From positions 1 to 64,000 of the forward strand of contig JAGXGW010000021.1 in NCBI GenBank assembly GCA_024636555.1: a stretch of 64,000 nt of DNA. The letters run 5' to 3'. A program made the position numbers and the translations under genes. The notes beneath the pieces are model-generated. The model was not told the origin of the DNA. It searched no databases and saw only the letters and a program-made list of their open reading frames with translations. Positions 52,411 to 61,989 of the stretch are shown one piece after another. Every line of letters begins with the position of its first letter. Position 1 is the stretch's first letter. This DNA is from Paracoccaceae bacterium. Its GTDB lineage: Bacteria; Pseudomonadota; Alphaproteobacteria; Rhodobacterales; Rhodobacteraceae.

Positions 52411-53487
52411 ATGACCGGCGTGATCCCCAGCCAGCAGATCGAGACGATGATCGCCACGGATCAGATCAGCGCGGCGCTCGCCCCTGTACCCGACCAGATC
52501 CAGCCCGCCAGCCTCGATCTGCGGCTGGGCCATGTCGCCTACCGCGTGCGCGCCTCGTTTCTGGCCGGACACGGGCGCAGCGTGGCAGAGCGTCTGGCCG
52601 AATTCGAGATGCACCGCGTCGATCTGAGCGACGGGGCCGTACTGGAAAAGGGCTGCGTCTATGTCGTGCCGCTGATGGAGCAGCTCGCGCTGCCCGCCGA
52701 TATCCAGGCCGTGGCGAATGCGAAATCCTCGACCGGACGGCTGGATCTGCTGACCCGCACCATCACCGATGGCGGCACCGAATTCGACCGCATCCCGCAA
52801 GGCTACACCGGCCCGCTTTATGCGGAAATCTGCCCGCGTTCGTTTTCGGTGCTGGTGCGTCCGGGCATGCGGCTGAACCAGATCCGCTTCCGGCAGGGTC
52901 AGGCGGCGCTGAGCGATACCGAACTCGCCGCCCTGCACGAGGCCTCGCCACTGGTGGACGGGCCTGCGGTGATCGACGATGGCTTGGGCTTCTCGGTCGA
53001 TCTGCGCCCCGCCTCCGGCACGCTGGTCGGGTATCGCGCAAAACCGCATACCGGCGTGATCGATCTGGACCGGATCGGCCATTACGACCCCGCCGCCTAT
53101 TGGGAGGATGTGCGCAGCGAAAACGGTCAGATCATCCTCGATCCCGGCGCATTCTACATTCTCGTCAGCCGCGAGGCGGTGAGCATACCGCCCGCCTATG
53201 CCGCCGAAATGGCACCCTATCTGGCGATGGTCGGGGAATTCCGCGTGCATTATGCGGGCTTTTTCGACCCCGGCTTCGGCCATGACGCGGCAGGCGGGGC
53301 CGGATCACGCGGCGTGCTGGAGGTCCGCTGTCACGAGGCGCCTTTCGTGCTGGAACACGGACAGATCGTCGGGCGGCTGGTCTATGAGCGCATGAACGCA
53401 GAGCCCACGCAGCTTTACGGGCGCGGCATTGCCTCGAACTATCAGGGCCAGGGTCTGAAACTGAGCAAGCATTTCCGCATGGGCTAA
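52411..53487 (+). CDS. dcd: dCTP deaminase, tandem-domain alphaproteobacterial form
   Basis: A 358-residue 2'-deoxycytidine 5'-triphosphate deaminase, about twice the length of E. coli Dcd. The N-terminal domain carries QPASLDLRLGHVAYRV, the NAKSSTGRLDL active-site segment and LYAEICPRSFSVLVRPGMRLNQIRF. The C-terminal domain repeats the fold: DPGAFYILVSREAVSIPPAYAAEM, FDPGFGH, GVLEVRCHEAPFVLEHGQIVGRL. It makes dUTP for thymidylate synthesis and limits dCTP. Only the first half shows the S-S-x-G-R motif clearly, so the second may be structural. The start at 52411 follows AAAGG. Confidence 0.88.
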   Translation: MTGVIPSQQIETMIATDQISAALAPVPDQIQPASLDLRLGHVAYRVRASFLAGHGRSVAERLAEFEMHRVDLSDGAVLEKGCVYVVPLMEQLALPADIQAVANAKSSTGRLDLLTRTITDGGTEFDRIPQGYTGPLYAEICPRSFSVLVRPGMRLNQIRFRQGQAALSDTELAALHEASPLVDGPAVIDDGLGFSVDLRPASGTLVGYRAKPHTGVIDLDRIGHYDPAAYWEDVRSENGQIILDPGAFYILVSREAVSIPPAYAAEMAPYLAMVGEFRVHYAGFFDPGFGHDAAGGAGSRGVLEVRCHEAPFVLEHGQIVGRLVYERMNAEPTQLYGRGIASNYQGQGLKLSKHFRMG

Positions 53488-53559
53488 CGGCCCGCTGCTT
53501 CTTCTTGCCTCAAATATCCAAATGCCCCAGCCGCATTACTGTGCGCGGCAAGCGGTGCC

Positions 53560-53814
53560 TCACTCCCTGCCCGCGCGCCGCGCCGCGCGTGCGGCCTGAC
53601 GCGCCTTGCGGATGGCCTGTTGGTCCTGAGCGGTCTGCGGCATGTCAGAAGGTGCCCCGCCGGAGACCCTGCCTTGTCCCGCCCCCGGCGACACCTTGGC
53701 CCCGCGACGGCCCGCACCGCCGGCCATGCGCTTCATCCCCGCATTTATCCCGCCATTGATGGCTTTTTTCAGGAAAAGCCGCATGACCATGTTTAAAAGT
53801 TGATTCACATTCAT
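53560..53814 (-). CDS. small basic hypothetical protein
   Basis: An 84-residue protein of unknown function. The N-terminal part (NVNQLLNMVMRLFLKKAINGGINAGMKRM) is amphipathic and rich in Met, Asn and Lys. It is followed by a Gly-rich basic linker and an Ala/Arg C-terminal helix (KARQAARAARRAG). It lies downstream of scpB in the same direction, with 89 bp between. Codon use matches its neighbours, and I believe similar small genes lie next to scpB in other Rhodobacterales, but no role can be given. Confidence 0.6.
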   Translation of the reverse strand: MNVNQLLNMVMRLFLKKAINGGINAGMKRMAGGAGRRGAKVSPGAGQGRVSGGAPSDMPQTAQDQQAIRKARQAARAARRAGRE

Positions 53815-53903
53815 CCTACATTTCTCTTTCGGTCCGTGGCCGCTATCGTAACACTAGCATGCGATTGCGGAATTTTCAGGGACCGCAGTGGAAAATCTGC
53901 GGA

Positions 53904-54599
53904 TCAATCCTCGAAAAGTTCGCTCTGGCCCTCGCTTGCCTCGTCTTCCGGCTCCTCGCCCTCGCCCAGTTGCGGCATGGCGGAGGGTGGCAGGCGGTTG
54001 TCCAGCAGGCCAGCGGCGCGCAATTCCTTCAGGCCGGGCAGATCGCGCGCGCTTTCCAGCCCGAAATGATCCAGAAACGCCTCCGTGACCACAAAGGTCA
54101 CGGGCCTGCCGGGCGTCATTTTGCGACGTCCGAACCTGATCCACTCCATCTCCAGAAGCTGGTCCACCGTGCCACGGCTCACCGAGACACCGCGGATCTC
54201 CTCGATCTCGGCGCGGGTGGCGGGCTGGTGGTAGGCGATGATCGCCAGCGTCTCGATCGCGGCGCGGCTGAGCTTGCGCGTCTCGACGGTTTCCTTTTGC
54301 ATCAGGAAACCCAGATCGGGGGCGGTCCGCATCGCCCATGCGTCCCCGACCTTGACCAGATGCACCCCGCGCCCCGCATAGCGTTTGCGTAAATGCACCA
54401 GCGCCTCGGCAGCGTCGCAGCCATGCGGCATCCGCGCTTCCAGTTCGCGCACCGTCACGGGTTCGGCTGTGGCGAACAGGATCGCCTCGACCATCCGCTC
54501 CTGCTCGCCCATCGGCGGGGCCTCGAACAGGCTGCGCTCTGCCGTCTCCGGCTGATCGTCTGCGGTCAGCTCTTCCTCATGCTCCACGGGATCAGACAT
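53904..54599 (-). CDS. scpB: segregation and condensation protein B
   Basis: A 231-residue ScpB with two winged-helix domains (MVEAILFATAEPVTVRELEARMP ... WAMRTAPDLGFLMQ; LSRAAIETLAIIAYHQPATRAEIEEIRGVSVSRGTVDQLLE ... RPVTFVVTEAFLDHFGL) flanked by acidic ends. With ScpA and SMC it organises chromosomes. The ATG at 54599 overlaps the scpA stop by 8 nt; ATG 54608 is also in frame. Last of the nagZ-scpA-scpB run. Confidence 0.93.
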   Translation of the reverse strand: MSDPVEHEEELTADDQPETAERSLFEAPPMGEQERMVEAILFATAEPVTVRELEARMPHGCDAAEALVHLRKRYAGRGVHLVKVGDAWAMRTAPDLGFLMQKETVETRKLSRAAIETLAIIAYHQPATRAEIEEIRGVSVSRGTVDQLLEMEWIRFGRRKMTPGRPVTFVVTEAFLDHFGLESARDLPGLKELRAAGLLDNRLPPSAMPQLGEGEEPEDEASEGQSELFED

Positions 54600-55413
54600 C
54601 GCGGCCATCACGTTTGCGCAGGTGGATGGGGGCGAAGGTGTCGGACTGGCGCAGCTCGGCGCGGCCTTCCTTGACCAGTTCAAGCGAGGCCGCGAAGGTC
54701 GAGGCGGTGGCCGAGCGGCGGCGCATCGGATCAACCTCCCAGCCTTCGGGCAGATAGCTGGAAATATCCGTCCAGTCGCCCGCAAAACCGATCAACCCGC
54801 GCAGCCGCGCCAGCGCCTGCTCCATCGTGAAGATCGACTCGCGGTCCATCACGAAGGGGCGGAATTCGTCGCGGGTGCGGATGCGGGCATAGCCCTGCAT
54901 CAGGTCCAGCAAAGTGGCGGAATAGCGCACGGTCCGCAGGCGCATCACATCCTCCGGCAGGCCACGCACGAAGAAATCCCGCCCCTTTTGGTCGCGCGCC
55001 ATCAGCCGGGCGGCGACATCGCGCATCGCCGCCAGACGTTCAAGCTGGAACGCCAGATGCGCCGCCAGTTCCTCGCCCGACGGGCCGTCCTCATGCGGAT
55101 CGGGCGGCAGCAGCAGACGGGATTTGAGAAAGGCCAGCCAGGCCGCCATCACCAGATAATCCGCCGCAAGCTCCAGCCGGAGCGATTTTGCCTGCTCCAC
55201 AAAGGCCAGATATTGCCGCGCCAGTTCCAGCACGCTGATCTTGCGCAGATCCACTTTCTGCGTGCGGCTGAGGGTCAATAGCAGGTCGAGCGGGCCTTCA
55301 AACCCGTCGACATCCACGATCAGCGCCTCGGCGGCCAGACGTTCGGCCACATTGTCGGCGTTACGTGCGGGGCCATCTCTGTGACCCTTATCCTCGAAGA
55401 TATTGTCAACCAT
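54592..55413 (-). CDS. scpA: segregation and condensation protein A
   Basis: A 273-residue kleisin subunit of the SMC complex. FEGPLDLLLTLSRTQKVDLRKISVLELARQYLAFV begins the SMC-head-binding part and YLVMAAWLAFLKSRLLLP follows; the C-terminal winged helix ends TFAASLELVKEGRAELRQ. The start at 55413 (MVDNIFED) overlaps the nagZ stop by 8 nt, so nagZ, scpA and scpB appear translationally coupled. Confidence 0.93.
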   Translation of the reverse strand: MVDNIFEDKGHRDGPARNADNVAERLAAEALIVDVDGFEGPLDLLLTLSRTQKVDLRKISVLELARQYLAFVEQAKSLRLELAADYLVMAAWLAFLKSRLLLPPDPHEDGPSGEELAAHLAFQLERLAAMRDVAARLMARDQKGRDFFVRGLPEDVMRLRTVRYSATLLDLMQGYARIRTRDEFRPFVMDRESIFTMEQALARLRGLIGFAGDWTDISSYLPEGWEVDPMRRRSATASTFAASLELVKEGRAELRQSDTFAPIHLRKRDGRDV

Positions 55414-56410
55414 GCGGGCGCCCGTCCAGAAGCGCCTCAAGCTGCGCGTCCAGCGCCGCGATGTCAACCGTTTCGGGTGTGCGACGTGCCACAAGGGCGC
55501 GTTCGGCCCGGCTTTGTGCACGATCCGACATCAGGCCGGAGGCCTCTGCCACGGCGCGACGCGCGTCAAGCGTACCGTTGCACAGCAGCACGACATCGCA
55601 GCCTGCAGCCAATGCGTCGCGGCTGATCTGGCCCAGATCACCCTTGAGCGCCTTCATCGAGATGTCATCGGTCATGATCAGCCCGTCATAGCCGATTTCG
55701 TCGCGGATCACCTGCATGACGCGGGGCGACAGGGTGGCGGGCAAATCGTCGAGTGCCTCATAGACCAGATGCGCTGTCATCGCCATTGGCAGGTCATGCA
55801 GCGCGGCAAAGGGCGCGAAATCACTGGCGCGCAGATCATTAACCGAAGCCGTGACGCGCGGCAGGTCAAGGTGGCTGTCCGCCGTCGCGCGGCCATGGCC
55901 GGGGATATGTTTGAGCACGGGCAGTACGCCCCCGTCCAGCAGCCCATCCGCACAGGCGCGCGCCATTGCGGCAACGCGCGGCGCATCGGTGCCATAGCAG
56001 CGGTTGTGCAGGAACGGATGCGTTTGCGGCCCCGCGATATCGGCCAGCGGGGCGCAGTTGCTGTCGATCCCCAGCGCGTGTAGCTCGGCGGCGATGATGC
56101 GGAAGCGCAGATACATCGCGCTGGCGGCCTGATCGCCTGCGGCGGTGACGTGATCCAGCGCGGGCAACCATTCGCGCCAATGCGGGGCGCGCAGACGCTG
56201 GACGCGCCCGCCCTCCTGATCAATGGTGATGATCGCCTCGCGGCCAACCGCCTCGCGCATCTCGGCGCATAGGGCGCGCACCTGCTCGGGGCTGTCGATG
56301 TTGCGGGCAAACAGGATGAAGCCAAACGGATCAGCCTGCCGGAAGAACGCCTTTTCGGCGGCGGTCAGGCGCAGACCTTCGGCATCGAGGATCGTAGCAC
56401 CGAAATTCAC
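55406..56410 (-). CDS. nagZ: beta-N-acetylhexosaminidase NagZ (GH3)
   Basis: A 334-residue cytosolic GH3 enzyme removing GlcNAc from anhydro-muropeptides in cell-wall recycling. DPFGFILFARNIDSPEQV, IDQEGGRVQRL, KHIPGHGRATADSHLDLP (catalytic Asp-His dyad) and the nucleophile Asp in IMTDDISMKAL are present. GTG at 56410 overlaps the SPOR-protein stop (GTGA) and gives a family-like N-terminus, so it is preferred over ATG 56431. Confidence 0.93.
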   Translation of the reverse strand: MNFGATILDAEGLRLTAAEKAFFRQADPFGFILFARNIDSPEQVRALCAEMREAVGREAIITIDQEGGRVQRLRAPHWREWLPALDHVTAAGDQAASAMYLRFRIIAAELHALGIDSNCAPLADIAGPQTHPFLHNRCYGTDAPRVAAMARACADGLLDGGVLPVLKHIPGHGRATADSHLDLPRVTASVNDLRASDFAPFAALHDLPMAMTAHLVYEALDDLPATLSPRVMQVIRDEIGYDGLIMTDDISMKALKGDLGQISRDALAAGCDVVLLCNGTLDARRAVAEASGLMSDRAQSRAERALVARRTPETVDIAALDAQLEALLDGRPHG

Positions 56411-57435
56411 TTGGCACTGACCGGAATGCATTCGGCGCGTTCCGCCAGCAAAGCCGAGCAGAAGCGACGCGAGTCGTTGATATCGGCAAAGCCCATTGCG
56501 CGCAGACGGTAGAAATTGCGCCCACCGCTTTCGGCAAGCTGGATCACACGCGACTTGCCTTGCAGGTAATCGCCAAAGCGCGCCGCCAGACGGTCCCATT
56601 CGCGCTTGGCCACCTCGGGGCTGTCGAACGCGCCAAGCTGCACAAGGCGGGTGCCGACGGGAATACTCGCGGCATCGACATCCTGCACGGGGGCTGAGCT
56701 GGCCTGAATCGCTACCGGACCCAGCGATGCGGTCTGGCTCTCGCGCACCAGCGACGCGGGGCGCGCCTGCGGGCGCAGGGATTGCCCCACCCCGCCCTCG
56801 ACGGCCGGAACCGTCATGACAGCCGGCGTTGCCTCGGCCTCGAGAACCTGCGCCAGAATCTGGTCAACCATGGCCGACATCGTATCGGGCTCGGCGCGTG
56901 TCATCACGGCAGGTTCGATCTGCAGATCGCCCGTTCTGCCAACCTCGTCCAAGCTGATCATGCCCGCCGACGCAAGGCGCAGCGAGATATCCGCATCGGG
57001 GTTGGAGGCGGAAACCGCCCCGTCATCCATCGTGGAGGCGGGCTCCACAGGGCGCGGCATCGGCAGGATCTGCGCGGTGGCCATCAGATCGGCAGTTGTC
57101 ACATCCTCCTCCGCCAGCGCGACGGGGCGCGGTGCCAGCACCAGCCTGTCCGGCGGGGGTGCCGCCGTTCCTGTGGCGGCGATCTGGTTCACGGCAAGGC
57201 CCTGATGGTCTGCGGTGCTGCCGCCATGGGTTTCGGGTTGCAGCCGCATCGGTCCTTCTACGGCGCGCACGACCGGAATGCCGTTCACGTCACGCATCAG
57301 CAGCTTGTAGCCCCATACCGCCACACCGATCACCAGCGCCAGCGACAAGACTGCGCCGATCCAGTTCGTAAAGGTTGTGAAGGATTTGCCTGAAACGGGC
57401 GCATCCTCGCGCCCCTGTGCCATATATTCTGCCAT
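56407..57435 (-). CDS. SPOR-domain membrane protein
   Basis: A 342-residue bitopic protein. A short cytosolic N-terminus precedes a membrane helix (WIGAVLSLALVIGVAVWGY, about 24-42). A long Pro/Ala/Thr-rich periplasmic linker leads to a C-terminal SPOR domain (VQLGAFDSPEVAKREWDRLAARF ... FYRLRAMGFADINDSRRFCSALL). SPOR domains bind denuded peptidoglycan at the division septum. The gene lies between argS and nagZ, a conserved order in alphaproteobacteria, linking it to cell-wall turnover. The start at 57435 reads MAEYMAQ. Confidence 0.88.
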   Translation of the reverse strand: MAEYMAQGREDAPVSGKSFTTFTNWIGAVLSLALVIGVAVWGYKLLMRDVNGIPVVRAVEGPMRLQPETHGGSTADHQGLAVNQIAATGTAAPPPDRLVLAPRPVALAEEDVTTADLMATAQILPMPRPVEPASTMDDGAVSASNPDADISLRLASAGMISLDEVGRTGDLQIEPAVMTRAEPDTMSAMVDQILAQVLEAEATPAVMTVPAVEGGVGQSLRPQARPASLVRESQTASLGPVAIQASSAPVQDVDAASIPVGTRLVQLGAFDSPEVAKREWDRLAARFGDYLQGKSRVIQLAESGGRNFYRLRAMGFADINDSRRFCSALLAERAECIPVSAK

Positions 57436-57570
57436 GTCCGCCTTTCCGCCACAGGGGATACATTGCCCCCTGCGGTTCTTTGCTCTGCCTCGGCCTGCGG
57501 ACCTGTCGTGCCCTTTAATCGGACAATTCCGAACCAAAAAAGTACTTCGACTTTTTCCGGAACTGCCGCC

Positions 57571-59319
57571 CTAGCGCATCTCGTCCACAGCCTCGACGCC
57601 AAGAATACCAAGACCGGCGGAAATAACAACGGCCACAGACTGCGCAAGGGCGATTTTCGCCTGTGATGTGGCCACTTCGCCCTCCTGGATGAAGCGCAAG
57701 GCAGGTTCGTCATTGCCACGGTTCCATAGCGCGTGGAAATCGCTGGCCAGTTCATAGAGGTAAAAGGCAACGCGGTGCGGCTCGTTGGTGCGCGCGGCGA
57801 TCTCGACCAGACGCGGCCATTCGGCAAGTTTGCGCGCAACGGCCAGTTCGTTCTCGTGCGACAGACCCGTCAGATCAGCCCCCTGCAATGCGGCAGGCGA
57901 CACGTCGATCCCCGCCTCCGCCGCTTTGCGCAGCACGGATGACACCCGCGCATGGGCGTATTGCACATAGAAAACGGGGTTGTCCTTGGATTGCTCCAGC
58001 ACCTTGTCGAAATCGAAATCCAGCGGCGCATCGTTCTTGCGCGTCAGCATGTGGAAACGCGTGACACCCGGCCCCACCTGTTCGACCACATCGCGCAGGG
58101 TTACGAAATTGCCTGCGCGTTTGGACATTTTGAACGGCTCGCCGTTTTTCCACAGCTTCACAAGCTGGCACAGCTTGATATCCAGCGGCACGCGGCCGTC
58201 CGACAGGGCCGAGACAGCCGCTTTCATCCGTTTGACATAGCCGCCATGATCGGCGCCGAACACGTCGATCAGCATGTCGAACCCGCGTTCCACCTTGTCA
58301 TAGTGATAGGCGATATCGGGGGCGAAATAGGTCCAGCCGCCATCGGATTTCTTGACGGGGCGGTCGACGTCGTCACCGTGCGCGGTCGAGCGAAACAGGG
58401 TCTGCTCGCGCGGCTCCCAATCCTCGGGCGTCTTGCCCTTGGGTGGCTCCAGCACGCCCTCGTAGATCAGGCCCTTGTCGTCGAGTGCCTTGAGCGCCGC
58501 TTCGATCAGGCCGGTGCCGTAGAGGGATTTCTCGCTGAAGAACACATCCATCTCCACGCCCAGCGAGGCAAGATCCTCGCGGATCAGATGCATCATCGCA
58601 TCCGTGGCGAAATCGCGGATCTCCTCCAGCCATTCGGATTCCGGCTGACCCACCAGAGCGTCGCCATGCGCCTCGGCCAGGGCCTGCCCCACGGGGATCA
58701 GGTAGTCGCCGGGATAGGTGCCATCGACAAAGGCCACCTCCTGCCCGCGCGCCTCAAGATAGCGCAGATAGACGGAGCGGGCGAGCACATCGACCTGCGC
58801 GCCGCCATCGTTGATGTAATATTCCCGCGTCACGTCATAGCCCGCATAGGCCAGCAGGCTGGCAAGCGCATCGCCGAAGACAGCACCGCGCGTATGGCCC
58901 ACATGCAACGGGCCTGTGGGGTTGGCGCTGACATATTCCACGTTCACGCGCTTGCCCTGCCCCATGTCGGAGCGGCCAAAGGCGGTGCCGGACGCGAGGG
59001 CGGCCTGCACAAGCTCCTGCCACACCGTATCGGCAAGCCGCATGTTGATGAAGCCCGGCCCGGCCATCTCGGCGGTCATGATCCGCGGATCGCCGACCAG
59101 ACGGCGCGCCAGTTCGCCCGCAATCTCGCGCGGGTTCTTGCCCGCAGGTTTCGCCAGCACCATCGCGGCATTGGTCGCCATGTCACCATGCGCCGCATCG
59201 CGCGGCGGCTCGACCGTGACAGCGGTCATGTCCAGCCCCGTGGGCAGCAGACCTTCGGCGGTCATTGCGCCCAGCGTGTCCAGCACATGGGCGCGCAACT
59301 GGGTAAAGAGGTTCATCAC
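57571..59319 (-). CDS. argS: arginyl-tRNA synthetase
   Basis: A 582-residue class I synthetase. The N-terminal Add1 domain is followed by the HIGH-type motif [20 protein letters not shown], and the KMSK-type loop is [13 protein letters not shown]. The C-terminal DALR anticodon domain includes [16 protein letters not shown] and ends [13 protein letters not shown]. Tandem ATGs at 59319 and 59316. It lies 108 bp downstream of dgt on the same strand. Confidence 0.97.
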   Translation of the reverse strand: MMNLFTQLRAHVLDTLGAMTAEGLLPTGLDMTAVTVEPPRDAAHGDMATNAAMVLAKPAGKNPREIAGELARRLVGDPRIMTAEMAGPGFINMRLADTVWQELVQAALASGTAFGRSDMGQGKRVNVEYVSANPTGPLHVGHTRGAVFGDALASLLAYAGYDVTREYYINDGGAQVDVLARSVYLRYLEARGQEVAFVDGTYPGDYLIPVGQALAEAHGDALVGQPESEWLEEIRDFATDAMMHLIREDLASLGVEMDVFFSEKSLYGTGLIEAALKALDDKGLIYEGVLEPPKGKTPEDWEPREQTLFRSTAHGDDVDRPVKKSDGGWTYFAPDIAYHYDKVERGFDMLIDVFGADHGGYVKRMKAAVSALSDGRVPLDIKLCQLVKLWKNGEPFKMSKRAGNFVTLRDVVEQVGPGVTRFHMLTRKNDAPLDFDFDKVLEQSKDNPVFYVQYAHARVSSVLRKAAEAGIDVSPAALQGADLTGLSHENELAVARKLAEWPRLVEIAARTNEPHRVAFYLYELASDFHALWNRGNDEPALRFIQEGEVATSQAKIALAQSVAVVISAGLGILGVEAVDEMR

Positions 59320-59427
59320 ATCGTCCTTTCGAGTTCCCAGCGGTGTAGCATTGCCAGCGGCAAGGTCAATCCGGCCCGCTCGCGCAGCCCGTCGCCCTTG
59401 GCCCGAAAGCCACCTCTGCGGGCCGTT

Positions 59428-60594
59428 TCACACCCCAGGCGGGCGATCTGCAGGGTCCGACCCGAGCAGGCGGTGATGTTCCTGCAAGGCGAAACGGTCC
59501 GTCATGCCCGCGATGTAATCCACCACGATGCGGGCCAGCGCCTGCTGGTCCTGCGCCTCCTCCACATCCTTGCGCCACTGTTTGGGCAGCAGATGCGGCT
59601 CGCGCATGAACAGCGGGAAAAGATCATGCACCACCTGCGTCACATACTGGCGCATCGTCACCACGGCAGGCGCGCGGTACATCCGGTGAAACAGGAAGGT
59701 GCGGATCACCTTGAGATCGGTCCAGACATCGGGCGAGAATTGCACCATCATGCGCCCCGCATGGCGGATATCCTGCGCGGTGTCGGGGTTCAGCGCGGTC
59801 AGGTTGGCGCGGCTCACGTCGATCACATCCGCAACAAGGATGCCGAAAAAGCGCCGCAACGCCTCGTGACGGCGGCGGTAGTAGTTGAGGCCGGGATAGA
59901 GACGGTCCACCTCGGCAAAGCACCCCTGCAAGATGGGCAGCTCCGCCAGTTCGTCGGTCGAGAACAGCTCGGCGCGCAGCCCGTCATGCAGATCGTGGTT
60001 GTTGTAGGCGATATCATCGGCCAAGGCCGCCACCTGCGCCTCGGCGCTGGCATGGGTGTGCAGTTCAAGATCGTGGCGTGTGTTGTAATCGGACAGCGCA
60101 TAAGGGATCGTGCCGGTAACCGGGCCATTATGTTTGGCGATGCCTTCCAGCGTCTCCCATGTGAGGTTCAGCCCGTCCCATTCGGCATAGTGCCGCTCCA
60201 GCGAGGTGACGATGCGGATCGCCTGCGCGTTGTGGTCGAACCCGCCATAAGGCGCCATGAGCGCCTGCAGCGCATCCTCGCCCGTGTGCCCGAACGGCGG
60301 ATGGCCAAGGTCATGCGCGAGTGCGACCGCCTCGGTCAGTTCCGCATTCAGCCCCAAAGCCCCCGCCACGGTGCGCGCCACCTGCGCCACTTCGATGGAA
60401 TGGGTCAGGCGGGTGCGGAAATAATCGCCCTCATGCTCGATGAACACCTGTGTCTTGTGTTTGAGCCGCCGGAACGCGCTGGAATGGATGATCCGGTCAC
60501 GATCCCGCTGGAACGGTGTGCGGAAGATGCTTTCCTCTTCCGGCACCAAACGGCCGCGTGTCCGCGTCGGGTTTGACGCATAGGGTTGTGTCAT
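59428..60594 (-). CDS. dgt: dGTPase-like HD-domain triphosphohydrolase
   Basis: A 388-residue deoxyguanosinetriphosphate triphosphohydrolase-like protein. It has the N-terminal FRTPFQRDRDRIIHSSAFRRLKHKTQVF, the HD metal site (RLTHSIEVAQVAR, LAHDLGHPPFGHTGEDAL) and the distal Asp in LADDIAYNNHDLHDG. It hydrolyses dNTPs to nucleoside and triphosphate. Divergent from the iron-sulfur carrier gene across 81 bp. This short form is the common alphaproteobacterial type. Confidence 0.93.
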   Translation of the reverse strand: MTQPYASNPTRTRGRLVPEEESIFRTPFQRDRDRIIHSSAFRRLKHKTQVFIEHEGDYFRTRLTHSIEVAQVARTVAGALGLNAELTEAVALAHDLGHPPFGHTGEDALQALMAPYGGFDHNAQAIRIVTSLERHYAEWDGLNLTWETLEGIAKHNGPVTGTIPYALSDYNTRHDLELHTHASAEAQVAALADDIAYNNHDLHDGLRAELFSTDELAELPILQGCFAEVDRLYPGLNYYRRRHEALRRFFGILVADVIDVSRANLTALNPDTAQDIRHAGRMMVQFSPDVWTDLKVIRTFLFHRMYRAPAVVTMRQYVTQVVHDLFPLFMREPHLLPKQWRKDVEEAQDQQALARIVVDYIAGMTDRFALQEHHRLLGSDPADRPPGV

Positions 60595-60608
60595 CTGTGT
60601 TGTGGTCC

Positions 60609-60637
60609 TTGTCGCCTGTCCCTCCGGCGCATATATT
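60609..60637 (+). promoter_or_regulatory. candidate sigma70 promoter of erpA
   Basis: TTGTCG (60609-60614) and TATATT (60632-60637) with a 17-bp spacer end 38 bp before the erpA start in the short divergent gap with dgt. The spacing is ideal and the -10 strong. Confidence 0.5.
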
Positions 60638-60675
60638 CGGTTTTATGACGATGCGAAACCGTCGAGGAGTTTTCC

Positions 60676-60999
60676 ATGCAACTGCCCCCCAAAGTGACCC
60701 CCCGCGCCTTTGCCAGACTGGCCGAGATCAATGCAGCAGAACAAGGTCAGGCCCTGCGCGTTGCGGTGGAAGGCGGCGGATGCTCGGGTTTTCAATACGA
60801 GATCAAGCTGGACCAGCCCGCTGCGGATGATCTGGTGCTGGAAGGCGCGGGCGAGCGGGTGATTGTCGATTCCGTCTCGCTCCCGTTTCTGTCGGGTGCG
60901 ACGATCGATTTCTCCGAGGAACTGATCGGCGCGCGCTTTGTCATCGAGAATCCGAATGCCTCCTCCTCTTGCGGGTGTGGCATTTCTTTCTCCATGTAA
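60676..60999 (+). CDS. erpA: A-type iron-sulfur carrier (ErpA/IscA family)
   Basis: A 107-residue HesB-like protein that carries Fe-S clusters to client proteins. The three cluster cysteines are Cys36 (GGGCSGF), Cys99 and Cys101 (SSCGCGISF). GARFVIENPNASSSCGC is typical of ErpA. AGGAG lies upstream of the ATG. No isc or suf genes are adjacent, as is usual for erpA-type genes beside dgt. Confidence 0.9.
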   Translation: MQLPPKVTPRAFARLAEINAAEQGQALRVAVEGGGCSGFQYEIKLDQPAADDLVLEGAGERVIVDSVSLPFLSGATIDFSEELIGARFVIENPNASSSCGCGISFSM

Positions 61000-61128
61000 T
61001 CAATTGCATATAGCTATTTCTTCGTCCAATACATGACGTAAAAAATCCTGCCCGCGCATGGTGCAGGCTTGCATGACGGCTTGGGCTGCGGGATAGAACA
61101 CCATCCGCAGCAGAGCCGAGGACGCGCC

Positions 61129-61908
61129 ATGAAAATCGCCACATTCAATATCAACGGCATCAAGGCGCGGATCGAGGCGTTGCCGCAATGGCTGGATGAA
61201 GAACAGCCAGACGTAGCGGTGCTGCAAGAGATCAAATCCGTGGATGAGGCCTTTCCCCGCGAAATTTTCGAGGATCGCGGCTACAATCTCGAAACCCACG
61301 GGATGAAATCCTTCAACGGCGTGGCGATCCTGTCGAAACTGCCGCTGGAAGATGTCACGCGCGGCCTGCCCGGTGACGAGACCGACGCACAGGCCCGCTA
61401 TATCGAGGCCACTGTCGTGGGCAAACAGGCAATCCGCATCTGCGGGCTGTACCTGCCCAATGGCAACCCAGCGCCGGGGCCGAAATACGATTACAAACTG
61501 GCATGGATGGCGCGGTTGCAGGCGCGCGCGGCCGCGCTTCTGGCGCAGGAGATGCCGTTCGTGATGGCGGGCGATTACAACATCATCCCGCAAGACGAGG
61601 ATGCCGCCCGCCCCGAAGCATGGCGCAAGGATGCGCTCGCCCTGCCCGACAGCCGCGCCGCCTATCGCCGGATCGTCAATCTGGGACTGACCGATGCATT
61701 CCGCGCCCGTGTGCAGGGGCCGGGGCATTACTCGTTCTGGGATTATCAGGCAGGCGCGTGGAACCGCAATGACGGTATCCGCATCGACCATCTGCTGCTG
61801 AGCCCCGCCTGCGCCGATCTGCTGACGGACGCAGGTATCGACAAACATGTACGCGACCGCGAAAAGCCGTCCGATCATGTGCCCGTCTGGGTAACGCTGG
61901 ATAACTGA
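61129..61908 (+). CDS. xthA: exodeoxyribonuclease III
   Basis: A 259-residue exonuclease-endonuclease-phosphatase-fold AP endonuclease. It has MKIATFNINGIKAR, LQEIKS (metal-binding Glu34), GLYLPNGNP, the GDYNIIPQDEDAARPEAW segment with Asp/Asn, YSFWDYQAGAWNRNDGIRIDH and the final SDHVPVW. It removes abasic sites and 3' blocks in base-excision repair. The start at 61129 follows a GAGG-like site. A strong terminator follows the stop. Confidence 0.94.
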   Translation: MKIATFNINGIKARIEALPQWLDEEQPDVAVLQEIKSVDEAFPREIFEDRGYNLETHGMKSFNGVAILSKLPLEDVTRGLPGDETDAQARYIEATVVGKQAIRICGLYLPNGNPAPGPKYDYKLAWMARLQARAAALLAQEMPFVMAGDYNIIPQDEDAARPEAWRKDALALPDSRAAYRRIVNLGLTDAFRARVQGPGHYSFWDYQAGAWNRNDGIRIDHLLLSPACADLLTDAGIDKHVRDREKPSDHVPVWVTLDN

Positions 61909-61936
61909 GCGGCGGGTCTTTCGCGCCGCCTCAATG

Positions 61937-61968
61937 AAAAGAGCGGCACCTTGATGCCGCTCTTTTTT
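61937..61968. terminator. bidirectional rho-independent terminator
   Basis: AAAAGAGCGGCA (61937-61948) pairs with TGCCGCTCTTTT (61955-61966) around CCTTGA, with T-runs on both strands. It lies between convergent xthA and the porin-like gene and would stop transcription from both. Confidence 0.9.
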
Positions 61969-61989
61969 GTTCAGGGTCATGCGCCCCGC

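Noticed and set aside
51517-53283. A 588-codon open frame on the minus strand
   Set aside because: It runs antisense through the merR-type gene, the tRNA and dcd, which cannot all be spurious; no recognisable domain.
57952-60576. An 874-codon open frame on the plus strand
   Set aside because: It lies antisense across argS and dgt, spans their intergenic gap, has no family-like sequence and is a typical artefact of GC-rich codon use.
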